A DNA stretch of 64,000 nt from Bifidobacterium mellis (GTDB lineage Bacteria > Actinomycetota > Actinomycetes > Actinomycetales > Bifidobacteriaceae): assembly GCF_000967265.1 (NCBI RefSeq), contig NZ_KQ033885.1:1717538-1781537 (forward strand). Reading direction: 5' to 3'. Below are positions 9,293 to 18,990 of the stretch, piece by piece (positions within the stretch are counted from its first letter, which is position 1; each line of letters begins with the position of its first letter). A program made the translations under genes and the position numbers. The notes under the pieces were generated by a model that was not told where the DNA came from, did no database searches, and saw nothing but the letters and a program-made list of their open reading frames with translations.

Positions 9293-11128
9293 CTACCTCC
9301 TATGGCGAATCCGAATTCCTCTGCTTACTGGAGAATCTCGAAACCTTCTGATGCAAATCCAGACAATAATCATAATCCAGGTTGCTAAGGAAACCCCATC
9401 GGCCATTCTCCACAACTTAGGGATTCGGTAATTCAAGTCAAATTTGCCATCAAAGTTCTCAGGGAACCTGGCCACCAAGAAGTTTGTTCCGCCCCCAGTA
9501 GAGGACAGGGAACAATTAGTGGACGGCTGACAATCAATGGCATAATTAGGATAAGAAAACAGGGGCAGAATAACTTCGCCAGGTTCAGCGTGAGTTTTGA
9601 CCGAACCTGTAGCATAGCCTTGGTTTAACGAGAAGTTCTTAAGCTCTGCCATCTTGACATCGGGCTCATGATTGACCACTTTATTGGGGTACACCTCGAA
9701 AATATTAGTTCCCTTGGGCAGATATTCCCCATTCATGATGCTCTCGATTACAAAAGTGTTTTCCTGATTTGAATGAGGAGAGAACTTATTGGTATTTTCC
9801 ATGAAAAATCCGAGCGCATACCCACCCTCAAGACATGCCAGGAGAGTAATACCCACTATGGCTTTTCTGCCGACACTCTTCAAATCAGTCTGTGAGTACA
9901 GCATAGACAGGCCACACAGACCAAGAATAATCATGAAAAAGACCGCAAGACTAATAAAGCGCCAGGGGAACTGCACACTGGACAATGCACTTATCATTTT
10001 CTCAAGTGGCTTGGAATGCCAAGGAACCAAAGATGAAGCCAAGAACAGGGCTATAAGAGCTGATAAAAGGACAGGCACCGTCTCCCATTTCTTACCTCGA
10101 TCGATTAGGCAATCTTCCCCTGCCCGCGACTCGAAACAGAAACAAACGACCGCCCAGATAAAGACGCCTGTCAAAATGGCCCATCCCACAGAAATTGGGA
10201 TACCTCCCAAAGAAGGCGATGCCTCAGCATCCGGACGGAACATAGCTCCGAATAGTTCCAGAAAACGCCCGGGCTCAACGCTGTGATCGGCCATTCGCTT
10301 TATCTTGAAATCCGTGGGGAGCGCATACACGGCCAGATTTGCAGATCGACTATAGGAAATGAAAGGAACAAGAAAACTCAGGCTCAACCCAAAGGTAAGA
10401 AAGGCCGTCTTAACAAACTGGACCCAGATATAAACCGAACTACGAAAAACAAGAGAATAAAGCAAAATCGGAATCATCACCAAACCAAGCATGAAAATGC
10501 TGAGTGTATGAGAGGTGACGATGCCTGTTAGACCTAGTGCACACCAGATCCAGCCTTGTCTGGAAGCGCCATTCCGATCTGGATGGAGACATGACCAAAG
10601 TCCAAATAAGACCATAGGGAAGAAAGCCATGGCAACATATTCACCCACAGCTGCCCGTTTATAAATATCCATAATTCGGTATAGTGATAGGTTCCAGAGA
10701 ACAGAACCACAAATCCCGATCAAGTCCGATTGAAAAACGCGTCTGCAGACATAATAAGTCAGAACCACTGATGCCGCATTTAGCAGTATTAGAGCAAATC
10801 GGTACGATAAAGACAATGAGAGACCTGCTATATGCATCAGCGCCGGTATATACAGAAGCCAATCCCCATACATAATAGAGACTGGATATCCATAACCCCC
10901 ACCTTGCGAATATTGCATGCGGACCGGAAACTGTCCATGCCGAAGGCCATCGGCTATACCTTGTATTCTGAAAAGATGGAATTCTAAGTCATATCCCCAA
11001 TACATCACTTTAGATAACAGCGGAATGCATGAAATAAGAATAATCGCAATCAAGAACAGGCTCTTGGAACGACGCAAATCCAGGCCGCTTTTTTCTATAA
11101 GCCCTACAGATTTGTCGGAACTGCTCAT
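9293..11128 (-). CDS. Multispanning membrane protein, GT-C-like (PTPS-related membrane family)
   Basis: A 611-residue protein with about 11 hydrophobic segments, a large predicted outer region near 450-560 and a final membrane helix (SLATWIMIIVWICIRRF). WGYDLEFHLFRIQGIADGLRHGQ with FPVRMQY is typical of large bacterial membrane proteins of the GT-C type, which use lipid-linked sugars on the outer face; the family is sometimes labelled 6-pyruvoyl-tetrahydropterin synthase-related, a misleading name. The acidic residues in the first outer loop (YDLEFH) would be the catalytic site. The GT2 polyprenyl-phosphate transferase gene directly downstream could make its donor. Base composition is visibly AT-richer than the neighbours, suggesting acquisition. 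Confidence 0.65.
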   Translation of the reverse strand: MSSSDKSVGLIEKSGLDLRRSKSLFLIAIILISCIPLLSKVMYWGYDLEFHLFRIQGIADGLRHGQFPVRMQYSQGGGYGYPVSIMYGDWLLYIPALMHIAGLSLSLSYRFALILLNAASVVLTYYVCRRVFQSDLIGICGSVLWNLSLYRIMDIYKRAAVGEYVAMAFFPMVLFGLWSCLHPDRNGASRQGWIWCALGLTGIVTSHTLSIFMLGLVMIPILLYSLVFRSSVYIWVQFVKTAFLTFGLSLSFLVPFISYSRSANLAVYALPTDFKIKRMADHSVEPGRFLELFGAMFRPDAEASPSLGGIPISVGWAILTGVFIWAVVCFCFESRAGEDCLIDRGKKWETVPVLLSALIALFLASSLVPWHSKPLEKMISALSSVQFPWRFISLAVFFMIILGLCGLSMLYSQTDLKSVGRKAIVGITLLACLEGGYALGFFMENTNKFSPHSNQENTFVIESIMNGEYLPKGTNIFEVYPNKVVNHEPDVKMAELKNFSLNQGYATGSVKTHAEPGEVILPLFSYPNYAIDCQPSTNCSLSSTGGGTNFLVARFPENFDGKFDLNYRIPKLWRMADGVSLATWIMIIVWICIRRFRDSPVSRGIRIRHRR

Positions 11129-11479
11129 ATGACTTATAACGCCCTTCGCTTCAGTTGCCTACATGCGGTAACAGATAAGATTCAATACAGTACTGATCCG
11201 AATTGAAATGGCCTTCGCTTCTGAGGAGCTGAAGCCAGAGGCAAAGATCACTGTACAAACTTGCCAATCTTGAGTCCTTTTGAATCTGATACGCTGCCGC
11301 TATCCTTTGCGAACTACTTTACCCTCAACATGTACTTCAGTCTGACATTGATCTATCTACACTCCTTTAGACCAAAACCATCAAAGCAACAATGGGCAAA
11401 GAGCAACAATTCTCATTCAAACCTATAGTGCGCTTCTTTTGGTCCGCAAGAAAGACTGGCGGAAATTGTGTTACGTTCT
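11129..11479. other. AT-rich intergenic region, no gene seen
   Basis: About 350 bases between the membrane-protein start and the rmuC stop. I find no plausible coding frame. An imperfect hairpin (GCCTtcGCTTC 11211-11221 / GAAGCcagAGGC 11231-11242) and a second copy of the GAAGCGAAGG word about 70 bases away are the only structure I see. It should hold the promoter of the membrane-protein gene. Confidence 0.5.
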
Positions 11480-12844
11480 TCACTGTCCAATCTTATTCGA
11501 AGATTCACCGGTGGTCTCCGGGGCGGTCAGCTCCCTGATATTGCCCTTGTCCGAATCGATCATGTCGACCGAATCGATGACCTTGGAGGGATCCATCTGC
11601 TGTAGCTTGCGGGCGGTGACCAGAACGCGCGACTCCAAAGAGGAGGCGAACTTGTTGTAGGCGGTCACCGTGGCAGTGATGGAGCGGCCCAGTTTGTTGG
11701 CCCGATCGCCCAAGACCACAAAGCGGTCATAGAGCTCGTGGGTCAACGTGAAGAGGGTGCGGGCATCCTCTGACAGGTTCTGCTGCTGCCAGGCGTAGGC
11801 CACCGACTTGAGCACAGCCCAGAGGGTCACCGGCGAGGTCAGGGCCACTTTCTGCGCGAAAGCATCGTCCATCAGGGTAGGGTCCACCTCCAGGGCGGCC
11901 TGCAGAAGGGAGTCGTTGGGAATGAAGGCCACCACGAAGTCCGGGGCCGTCTCGAAGGCGTTCCAATACTCCTTGTCGGCCAGGGCCTTGACGTGCTCTC
12001 GCAGGGCCCGGGCATGCGCCTTGAGCAGCTCGTCCCGGCGGTGCAACTCATCGTCCGAGGCAGTGTCTGGGATCTCGCAGGCCCGCTGGTAGTCGGAATA
12101 AGGGGCCTTGGCATCAATGGGAATGGTCTTGCCGCCGGGCAGATGGACCACCATATCGGGGCGCAGGACGCGACCATCCGAGGCCGTGACCACTACCTGA
12201 GTATCGAAGTCCACATGCTCCAAGAGCCCCGCAGATTCGACGATATTCCTGAGCTGAGCCTCGCCCCAGGCGCCGCGTACCTTGTTGTTGCGCAGGGCCG
12301 AAGCCAAAGAGCTGGTCTCCTTGTCCAGTCGCCCCTGCTGCTCGCCCAGACTCTTCAGCTGCTGCCCCAGGGAGCCCATCTCCTGCTTGCGGCCCTCCTC
12401 GATTTGGGCAACCTTGTGTTGTAGGGCGTCCAGATTCTTTTGCACCGGGGCCAGAGCCGAGAGCACCTTGCTCTCCTCCTCCATGCTCTCAGCCTGCCTG
12501 CGCCGCTTCTCCTCTTCCTGAGCCTGTGTACGGCGGCGCTCCTGCTCGATTCTGATCTGCTCGGCCTGCTGGGCCTGGGCCAGCTGTGACTTGACAAAGG
12601 AGAGCTCACGGTTCAGACCGTCCACCTTGGTCCGCGCCTCCACCAGAGCCGCATCGGATCCATGGAGCCGTTCCTGAGCCTGATCCAGCTGCGAGCGCAA
12701 CTCATCCACCTGGCCGTCGGACCCCATGCCGACGGCCCTTCGACCCTGGGCGCGACCCAGCACATATCCGGCCAGTCCTCCCAGGACTATACCGATCAGC
12801 AGGAGAAGCACCACCATGACCACCGATGACGTAGAATCGAACAT
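11480..12844 (-). CDS. rmuC: DNA recombination protein RmuC
   Basis: RmuC is a membrane-tethered nuclease-fold protein thought to limit inversions and other rearrangements. The N-terminus has one membrane helix (VVMVVLLLLIGIVLGGLAGYVLG), then about 150 residues of coiled coil rich in Glu, Gln and Arg, then the RmuC domain: VRGAWGEAQLRNIVESAGLL, RPDMVVHLPGGKTIPIDAKAPYSDY (PD-(D/E)xK-like core) and VAFIPNDSLLQAAL. I start at the ATG at 12844, 13 bases after GGAGG; the longer upstream frame has no hydrophobic start and no better site. About 454 residues, usual for the family. Confidence 0.93.
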   Translation of the reverse strand: MFDSTSSVVMVVLLLLIGIVLGGLAGYVLGRAQGRRAVGMGSDGQVDELRSQLDQAQERLHGSDAALVEARTKVDGLNRELSFVKSQLAQAQQAEQIRIEQERRRTQAQEEEKRRRQAESMEEESKVLSALAPVQKNLDALQHKVAQIEEGRKQEMGSLGQQLKSLGEQQGRLDKETSSLASALRNNKVRGAWGEAQLRNIVESAGLLEHVDFDTQVVVTASDGRVLRPDMVVHLPGGKTIPIDAKAPYSDYQRACEIPDTASDDELHRRDELLKAHARALREHVKALADKEYWNAFETAPDFVVAFIPNDSLLQAALEVDPTLMDDAFAQKVALTSPVTLWAVLKSVAYAWQQQNLSEDARTLFTLTHELYDRFVVLGDRANKLGRSITATVTAYNKFASSLESRVLVTARKLQQMDPSKVIDSVDMIDSDKGNIRELTAPETTGESSNKIGQ

Positions 12845-13020
12845 ATGTTCTAGTAAACCTCCTGCACTGGACCCGGAAACCAGATCGGCGCGGCAGGCTG
12901 CCAGCGATAATTGGAGAATTCGTTTTTTCCGCAAGGAATCGGCCTTAAGACCGGTGCCGGACCGCAATTAAGGGCAGAATAGGAAATATCAAGGGGTTGG
13001 AGCAAGACCGAAGGAGATCC

Positions 13021-15096
13021 GTGGGTATCGATATCTTCCTGGCGATAGCCGATCTGGTCGTGGCCTGTGCGGTCACCTGGCTGATCATCTGGTACTTCCT
13101 TATGCCGTCGGCCCACACCAGCGACCAGGATGCAGCCGCGGACTCCCCGACCAACCGCTCCTGGCGCGATCCCGAGGATTGGGGCAAATGGGGGGCCGAT
13201 CTGGACTCCCGCAGCCACCGTCTGCTCAGGCCGACCATCGTAAGTGCCCTGCTGACCGCGCCCGTTCTGGTTCTGGATCTGTTCGACCGCTTCGGCCCCG
13301 ATCTGATTCCCTCCTGGCTGACCAGCCCCTGGGTCCAGGCCATTCTGATAACCCCGGTCATCTTCTACTGCGGCCGCGGAATACTCATGGACGGGTGGAC
13401 GGCCATGACCGAGCACCGCTGCAGCCCCGATCTTCTGGCCATGCTGGCCACAAGCCTGGCCTACCTGTACAGCCTTGCCACCTGCCTGGCCGGGTCCCTG
13501 CTGCCTGAGGGCTCCCGATCCCCCTACTTCGATCTGGTCGGCGTGGTCATCACCCTCCTCTTACTGGCCCGGGTCATCGGCACCAGAATGGAAGCCTCCC
13601 TGGTGGCCTCCTTGAACCACCTGACAGAGATCCGGCCAGCCTCAGGTCTGGTGGCCGATTCCGAACATCCGCAGACGGTTCCCGCCCAAATCCTTGCACG
13701 TGACCGGATCCGCCCAGGCGATCTGCTCCTGGTACGCACAGGAGAGCGCCCAGCCGCCGATGGGGTTGTGGAGTCAGGGTCGGCCCTGGTGGACGACAGC
13801 GAGTTGACAGGCGGTGACAGACCCCGGCCATGCGGACCCGGCGACCGAATCCTGGCCTCCAGCAAGGTCCTGGAGGGCCGACTGTCCATCCGCGTGGATG
13901 CTGCCGGCGACAACACCTATGCAGCCAGGCTCACGAAAATCATTCCCCAGGCCCTGATTGAACGATCCCCCGCCATGCGCAGGATGGATCGGATCGTCCA
14001 TACAGCCATCGCCCTGATCATGATTCTGGCTGTCTGGACCTTCATGCTCTGGCTCATGCTGGGACCGCAACCCCACCTGGCCCACGCCGTAGGCAATGCA
14101 GTCTGTGTGCTGACCATCGCCTGCCCCGCCGTCGCAGCCATGACCATCCCCATGGCCTTCCGAACCAGCCTGGAGACGGGCCTGGCCCATGGTCTGCTCT
14201 TCACCTCGCCACGGGCCATGAACCACCTGGGCCGGGTACGCAGCCTGATCCTGGACGACTCCTCTCTGCTGGATCCCGGCGACTCGGAGGGCCAGGGGGT
14301 CAACGCGGAATCCCTGACCCGGACCGCCACCCATCTACGCTCCCTGCGGGTACGCAGCCTGATCCTGGATGGGAGCCGACAGCCGGACGACAGGATTGAG
14401 CGGGCAGCCCGTCAGGCGGGTGTGGATATGCTGATCACCCGGCTGACCCCCGAGCGCAAGCGCGAGTGTATGGATCGGCTCAATCACGACCTGACCCGGA
14501 CCAGCAGAGGCATCCCAGCGGATCGGACTGGTCAAGACACCGCCTCCGCCGCAAAGCAGGGGCGAACCAGCCTGGTGGCTCTGGCGGCTGGGACCACAGC
14601 GGATCCCGGGCTGACGGACAGAGCACAGGTGGGCATCACGTTGGGTCCAAAACTCCAGGCTGACACGGACGACGCCGCAGACGACATCGCTCTGCCGCAG
14701 CCGGACCTGATCCTGCACCAGGGCGACCTGGACGGGACCAGCAGGGCCATAGAACTGAGCCGAGCCACCACCCGGGTCATCAGGCAGAACCTGACCTGGT
14801 CCACCATCTACAACATCATCGCCCTGGTGATTGCCACCGGAATCTGCCAACCTTTCCTGGGCTGGATGCTCAACCCCATGATCGCAGCAGTAACAGGGGC
14901 CCTATCCACCATCCTGGCCATGCTCAACGTTCGTCGTCTGCACCGGCTGCGGCACCTGCGCCGCCGCTGGCTGCACCTCGCCCTGATCGACACGGACCAG
15001 CTTCCGACAGTCGCTGCACGGCGCCCTCAGATCATCGTCGACAGCCAGTGGGAGTCCATGCAAGAGGGCAAGGACCCGGCTGCAGCCATGGATTGA
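13021..15096 (+). CDS. P1B-type ATPase homologue lacking catalytic motifs (probable pseudoenzyme)
   Basis: A membrane protein of about 691 residues with the P1B heavy-metal ATPase layout: N-terminal helices, actuator domain (PGDLLLVRTGERPAADGVVESGSALVDDSELTG), long helices around ACPAVAAMTIPMAF, a shortened P/N region, and two final helices (NLTWSTIYNIIALVIATGI, IAAVTGALSTILAMLNVRRL). The catalytic residues are gone. TGE is TGG (13810 region), the CPC metal site is CPA (14119-14130), the DKTGT phosphorylation loop is LDDSSLLD (14251-14274), and GDGxND is GTTADPG (near 14590-14610). The nucleotide-binding domain is mostly missing. The frame is open throughout. I use GTG 13021, preceded by AAGGAG; a TTG at 12997 is the alternative. 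Confidence 0.8.
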   Translation: MGIDIFLAIADLVVACAVTWLIIWYFLMPSAHTSDQDAAADSPTNRSWRDPEDWGKWGADLDSRSHRLLRPTIVSALLTAPVLVLDLFDRFGPDLIPSWLTSPWVQAILITPVIFYCGRGILMDGWTAMTEHRCSPDLLAMLATSLAYLYSLATCLAGSLLPEGSRSPYFDLVGVVITLLLLARVIGTRMEASLVASLNHLTEIRPASGLVADSEHPQTVPAQILARDRIRPGDLLLVRTGERPAADGVVESGSALVDDSELTGGDRPRPCGPGDRILASSKVLEGRLSIRVDAAGDNTYAARLTKIIPQALIERSPAMRRMDRIVHTAIALIMILAVWTFMLWLMLGPQPHLAHAVGNAVCVLTIACPAVAAMTIPMAFRTSLETGLAHGLLFTSPRAMNHLGRVRSLILDDSSLLDPGDSEGQGVNAESLTRTATHLRSLRVRSLILDGSRQPDDRIERAARQAGVDMLITRLTPERKRECMDRLNHDLTRTSRGIPADRTGQDTASAAKQGRTSLVALAAGTTADPGLTDRAQVGITLGPKLQADTDDAADDIALPQPDLILHQGDLDGTSRAIELSRATTRVIRQNLTWSTIYNIIALVIATGICQPFLGWMLNPMIAAVTGALSTILAMLNVRRLHRLRHLRRRWLHLALIDTDQLPTVAARRPQIIVDSQWESMQEGKDPAAAMD

Positions 15097-15121
15097 ATCG
15101 GCAAAAACCATAGGATACAAA

Positions 15122-15163
15122 TTGGGGTCGGCATCCGGGAATCACTCCCGGCGCCGACCCCAA
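15122..15163. terminator. Strong hairpin between convergent genes
   Basis: TTGGGGTCGGC (15122-15132) and CCGGGA (15135-15140) pair with TCCCGG (15146-15151) and GCCGACCCCAA (15153-15163), a 17-bp stem with a 5-base loop. On the minus strand it is followed by TTTGTATC, so it should end clpB mRNA; it may also act on the plus-strand gene. Confidence 0.85.
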
Positions 15164-15169
15164 CTGATC

Positions 15170-17947
15170 TCAGCGAGGTTGGGTCTGATCCTGATCGTCG
15201 CCCCGCGCGGCATGACGGCCACGACCACCATCGCGTCCGCCATCGCCGGCATCGGCATCGCCATCAGCAGTCACATCGTCGACCGTGACCGAGTCATCGA
15301 CCAGATTCTCAGTGGGCCAAGCGGTCAATTCCAGGTGGTCGCCACCGGTCTGGTCCACCAGGACCGTGTCGCCGTCGTGGACCTTGCCAGCCAGCAGCAT
15401 CCTGGCCAGCTGATCGCCCACCTCGGTCTGGACCAGCCTACGCAGAGGACGAGCGCCGAAGGCCGGATCGTAGCCCATGTTGGCCAGCCACTCCCTAGCG
15501 GAGTCGGTGACATCAAGGGTGATGCGCCGATCGGTCAACCGCTGGGCCACCTGCTTGACCTGGATGTCCACAATGGAACCCAGCTCGTCGCGGGTCAGCG
15601 GATGGAAGATGACAAGATCGTCCAGCCGGTTGATGAACTCGGGCTTGAAGTTGGCGTGCACCGCGTCCATAACGGCCTTGCGCTTGGCCTCCTCATCCAG
15701 GTCGTCCCGGACCAGGAACTGCGAGCCCAGGTTGGAGGTCATGATCAGGATGGTGTTCTTGAAGTCCACCGTCCTGCCCTGGCCATCGGTCAGCCTGCCG
15801 TCGTCCAGAACCTGCAGGAGCAGGTCGAAGACCTCGGGGTTGGCCTTCTCCACCTCGTCGAAGAGGACCACCGAGTAGGGCCGCCTACGCACGGCCTCGG
15901 TCAGCTGTCCGCCCTCCTCGTAGCCCACATAGCCGGGGGCGGCGCCAATCAGGCGGGAGACCGAGGCCTTCTCCATATACTCTGACATGTCGATGCGGAC
16001 CATGGCCTTCTCGTCGTCGAAGAGGAAGTCGGCCAGGGCCTTGGCCAGCTCCGTCTTGCCCACGCCGGTGGGGCCCAGGAACATGAAGGATCCAGTGGGC
16101 CTGTCAGGGTCGGCGATGCCGGCACGCGAGCGCCGGACCGCGTCGGATACCGCATGGATGGCCTCCTGCTGGCCGACCACCCGCTTGCCCAGGTAGTCCT
16201 CCATATGCAGGAGCTTCTCGTTCTCGCCCTCCATGAGCCGTCCCACAGGGATACCGGTCCAATCAGAGACGATCTCAGCCACGGAATCCGCATCCACATG
16301 ATCAGGAACCATGGGCTCCTGGGCCGGACCGCCGGCGATGTCAGCTCCATCGGGACCCGCATCATTGGCGGCGTTCTTGGCCTGCTCGGCCGCGTTCTCC
16401 GCCTGGGCCAGCTGCTTGCGAATGCCGGGGATCTCCCCGTAGAGAATGCGGGAGGCCTTCTCCAGGTCGCCCTCACGAGTGGCCTTGTCGGCCTCGACCC
16501 GCTTGGCATCCAGCTGGGCGCGCAGGTCGCCGACCTTGTTGTGGCCGGCCTTCTCGTTCTCCCAGCGGGCCTTGAGACCACCCAGCTTCTCGCGGGAGTC
16601 CGCCAGCTCGGCCTGCAGCTTGCTCAGACGGTCCTTGGAGGCGGGGTCATCGGCCTTCTTCAGCTGCATCTCCTCCATCTCCAGACGGGTGACGCGGCGT
16701 TGAAGCTCGTCGATCTCCTCAGGCTGGGAGTCCAGCTCCATCCGCAGGTGGGCAGCGGCCTCGTCAACCAGGTCGATGGCCTTGTCGGGCAGCTGACGAC
16801 CAGAGATGTACCGGTTGGACAGCGTGGCCGCAGCCACCAGGGCATCATCCCCGATGGTCACCTTGTGGTGGGCCTCGTAACGCTGCTTGAGACCACGCAG
16901 GATGGCCACGGTGTCCTCCACGGAGGGCTCGCCTACGAAGACCTGCTGGAAGCGGCGCTCCAGAGCCGGATCCTTCTCGATGTTCTCACGGTATTCGTCC
17001 AAGGTAGTGGCGCCGATCAGGCGCAGTTCGCCCCTGGCCAGCATGGGCTTGAGCATGTTGCCTGCGTCCATGGACCCTTCGGCGGCACCCGCCCCGACGA
17101 TGGTGTGGATCTCGTCGATGAAGGTAATGACCTGACCGTTGGCGCTCTTGATCTCGTTGAGGACGGCCTTGAGGCGCTCCTCGAATTCGCCACGGTACTT
17201 GCTGCCGGCCACCATGGAGCTCAGATCCAGGGAGATCAGCCTCTTACCCTGCAGGGTTGTGGGTACGTCGCCGGCCACGATACGCTCGGCCAGACCTTCG
17301 ACCACAGCGGTCTTGCCCACACCGGGCTCGCCGATGAGGACCGGGTTGTTCTTGGTCCGCCGGGACAGTATCTGCATGACACGACGAATCTCCTGATCCC
17401 TGCCGATGACCGGGTCCAGCTTGCCCTCCTTGGCCTGGGCGGTCAGATCGGTGGAGTACTTCTCCAGGGCCTTGTAGGTGCCCTCGGCATCCGGGCTGGT
17501 CACCTTGGCGCCACCGCGCACCTGGGGCACAGCCTTGCGCAGGGTATCGGCCTGCAGACCGTTCCGGTTCAGAATATCGGCGGCCTGCGAGGGACCCTGG
17601 GCGATGGCGATGAGCAGATGCTCGGTGGAGACATACTCATCCCCCATGGCCTGCATTTCCTTCTCGGCCTGGGCCAGGGCCATGCTGAGCTGACGGCTGG
17701 CATCGGGCTGCGAGGCCGTGGATCCGCTGGCCGACGGCAGAGCCACCAGGGCCTGACGGACCTCGGCTCCGACCCGTTGGCTATCACCACCAGCGGCCTG
17801 GATCAGTCCAGGCACCACGCCGGACTGCTGACGCAGCAGGGAGTCCAACAGATGGAGCACATCCACCTGGGGGTTGCCGGCAGCCGAGGCCGACTGAATG
17901 GCATCGCCTATGGCCTGCTGAGCCATGGTGGTGAAGTTTTCGTTCAT
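15170..17947 (-). CDS. clpB: ATP-dependent chaperone ClpB
   Basis: ClpB is a hexameric AAA+ disaggregase that pulls proteins out of aggregates together with DnaK. Seen in order: the N-terminal Clp repeat domain ([17 protein letters not shown]...[15 protein letters not shown]), first AAA+ module with [15 protein letters not shown] and [15 protein letters not shown], the long middle coiled-coil ([21 protein letters not shown] onward), second module with [15 protein letters not shown] and [15 protein letters not shown], and a C-terminal acidic/RG tail. About 925 residues, slightly longer than usual because of a linker before the second module and the tail. GGAGG precedes the ATG. A HAIR operator lies about 110 bases upstream. 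Confidence 0.97.
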   Translation of the reverse strand: MNENFTTMAQQAIGDAIQSASAAGNPQVDVLHLLDSLLRQQSGVVPGLIQAAGGDSQRVGAEVRQALVALPSASGSTASQPDASRQLSMALAQAEKEMQAMGDEYVSTEHLLIAIAQGPSQAADILNRNGLQADTLRKAVPQVRGGAKVTSPDAEGTYKALEKYSTDLTAQAKEGKLDPVIGRDQEIRRVMQILSRRTKNNPVLIGEPGVGKTAVVEGLAERIVAGDVPTTLQGKRLISLDLSSMVAGSKYRGEFEERLKAVLNEIKSANGQVITFIDEIHTIVGAGAAEGSMDAGNMLKPMLARGELRLIGATTLDEYRENIEKDPALERRFQQVFVGEPSVEDTVAILRGLKQRYEAHHKVTIGDDALVAAATLSNRYISGRQLPDKAIDLVDEAAAHLRMELDSQPEEIDELQRRVTRLEMEEMQLKKADDPASKDRLSKLQAELADSREKLGGLKARWENEKAGHNKVGDLRAQLDAKRVEADKATREGDLEKASRILYGEIPGIRKQLAQAENAAEQAKNAANDAGPDGADIAGGPAQEPMVPDHVDADSVAEIVSDWTGIPVGRLMEGENEKLLHMEDYLGKRVVGQQEAIHAVSDAVRRSRAGIADPDRPTGSFMFLGPTGVGKTELAKALADFLFDDEKAMVRIDMSEYMEKASVSRLIGAAPGYVGYEEGGQLTEAVRRRPYSVVLFDEVEKANPEVFDLLLQVLDDGRLTDGQGRTVDFKNTILIMTSNLGSQFLVRDDLDEEAKRKAVMDAVHANFKPEFINRLDDLVIFHPLTRDELGSIVDIQVKQVAQRLTDRRITLDVTDSAREWLANMGYDPAFGARPLRRLVQTEVGDQLARMLLAGKVHDGDTVLVDQTGGDHLELTAWPTENLVDDSVTVDDVTADGDADAGDGGRDGGRGRHAARGDDQDQTQPR

Positions 17948-18056
17948 AGAGCATCCTCCAACATTCTTCGGCAGGACCAGCCGAATCACTCGACCGGGCC
18001 CCGTCACGGGTTCATCTGTCTTCTACAACAGCGAAAGGAGGACACCTATTCCCAAA

Positions 18057-18077
18057 CTTGAGCCTAAACGACTCAAG
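18057..18077 (-). promoter_or_regulatory. HAIR element (HspR operator) upstream of clpB
   Basis: CTTGAGC-CTAAACG-ACTCAAG matches the actinobacterial HAIR consensus CTTGAGT-N7-ACTCAAG at 13 of 14 positions with exact spacing. It sits about 110 bases ahead of the clpB start. In bifidobacteria and streptomycetes HspR binds this element to repress clpB and dnaK until heat stress. Confidence 0.9.
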
Positions 18078-18108
18078 TTTTTACCTTGCTTGTTTTCCCG
18101 GTTATTTG

Positions 18109-18924
18109 CTACTCGTCGATGACTACGTTGCGCAGGTAGCCGATTCCCTGCACCTGGACAGTGGCCTCGTCGCGGTTTTTCAACGATCCTGTGGCGTTAG
18201 GGGTACCGGTCATGATGACATCGCCTGGCAGCAGGGTGGCGAAGCTGGAGATGAAAGCGATCTGCTCAGGAATGGAGTGGATCAGGTTAGCGGTGGTGCC
18301 GCTGGCCTCGGGCACCTCTTCCCCGTTGAGCTTGAAGGAGATCTGCGCATCCCGATAGTCCAGGTCGGTCTCGATCCAAGGCCCGAGGGGGCAGGCGGTG
18401 TCAAAGCCCTTGCAACGGGTCCACATGGGGTCGTTCTTCTGTAGGTCGCGCAGGGTTACGTCATTGACGCAGGTGTAGCCCAGCACATAGTCCATGGCCT
18501 CGTTGGCGCTGACCTTTCGCGCCATCCTGCCCATGACGACGGCAACCTCGGGCTCGTAATTCATGTCCTTGCTGTAGGAGGGCTTGACGATGGGGTCGTC
18601 AGGACCGATGACCGAAGTGGAGGGCTTCATGAAGAGCATGAGCTTCTCCGGTGGCTCCGGGTTCGAGGATTGGCCATGCTCAGCCATGTAGGCGGCGTGG
18701 GCACGGTAGTTCTTGGCTGCTCCGTAGATCTTGGAGGGGATGACCGGGGCCAGCAGCCGCACATCCTCGTCGTCCAATGGGTAACGCTTGCCGGTGGGTT
18801 CGACCTGCTGGCCGGTCAGGGGGTAGCCGCTCAGCTCGACCAGGTAATCCTTGCCGTCCTGCTTGTCGGTTTGGACGAAGGCGTATCGGGGGGTGTCCTT
18901 GTAGGAAAAACGCGCGATTCTCAT
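18109..18924 (-). CDS. Fumarylacetoacetate hydrolase family protein
   Basis: A 271-residue FAH-fold enzyme of the oxaloacetate decarboxylase/acylpyruvase branch, which cleaves or tautomerises 2-oxoacids with a divalent metal. The fold core is visible: PSKIYGAAKNYRAHAAYM, KPSTSVIGPDDPI, the metal-binding E-x-E in YEPEVAVVMGR, ...GYTCVNDVTLRDLQ, FDTACPLGPWI and LPGDVIMTGTPNATG. The ATG at 18924 has no ribosome-binding site just before it, so the mRNA may be leaderless. It lies upstream of clpB on the same strand but is separated by the clpB promoter. Precise substrate unknown. Confidence 0.88.
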   Translation of the reverse strand: MRIARFSYKDTPRYAFVQTDKQDGKDYLVELSGYPLTGQQVEPTGKRYPLDDEDVRLLAPVIPSKIYGAAKNYRAHAAYMAEHGQSSNPEPPEKLMLFMKPSTSVIGPDDPIVKPSYSKDMNYEPEVAVVMGRMARKVSANEAMDYVLGYTCVNDVTLRDLQKNDPMWTRCKGFDTACPLGPWIETDLDYRDAQISFKLNGEEVPEASGTTANLIHSIPEQIAFISSFATLLPGDVIMTGTPNATGSLKNRDEATVQVQGIGYLRNVVIDE

Positions 18925-18990
18925 AGGGCACAGTCTAGCCCCAGGCCGGGCCTCTTGACGGGATCGGGTTCCCAAACGGATGGTGGCTGG

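Noticed and set aside
9293-11128. 6-pyruvoyl-tetrahydropterin synthase activity suggested by the family label
   Set aside because: The protein is a multispanning membrane protein with no pterin-synthase His cluster; the label is historical.
11211-11242. Imperfect hairpin in the AT-rich gap
   Set aside because: Short, interrupted stem without a T-run; not convincing as a terminator.
12839-12850. Perfect palindrome GAACATATGTTC at the rmuC start, resembling the SorC operator core
   Set aside because: It contains the start codon itself, lacks the flanking bases of the 13-bp operator and has no link to sugar genes, so chance is likelier.
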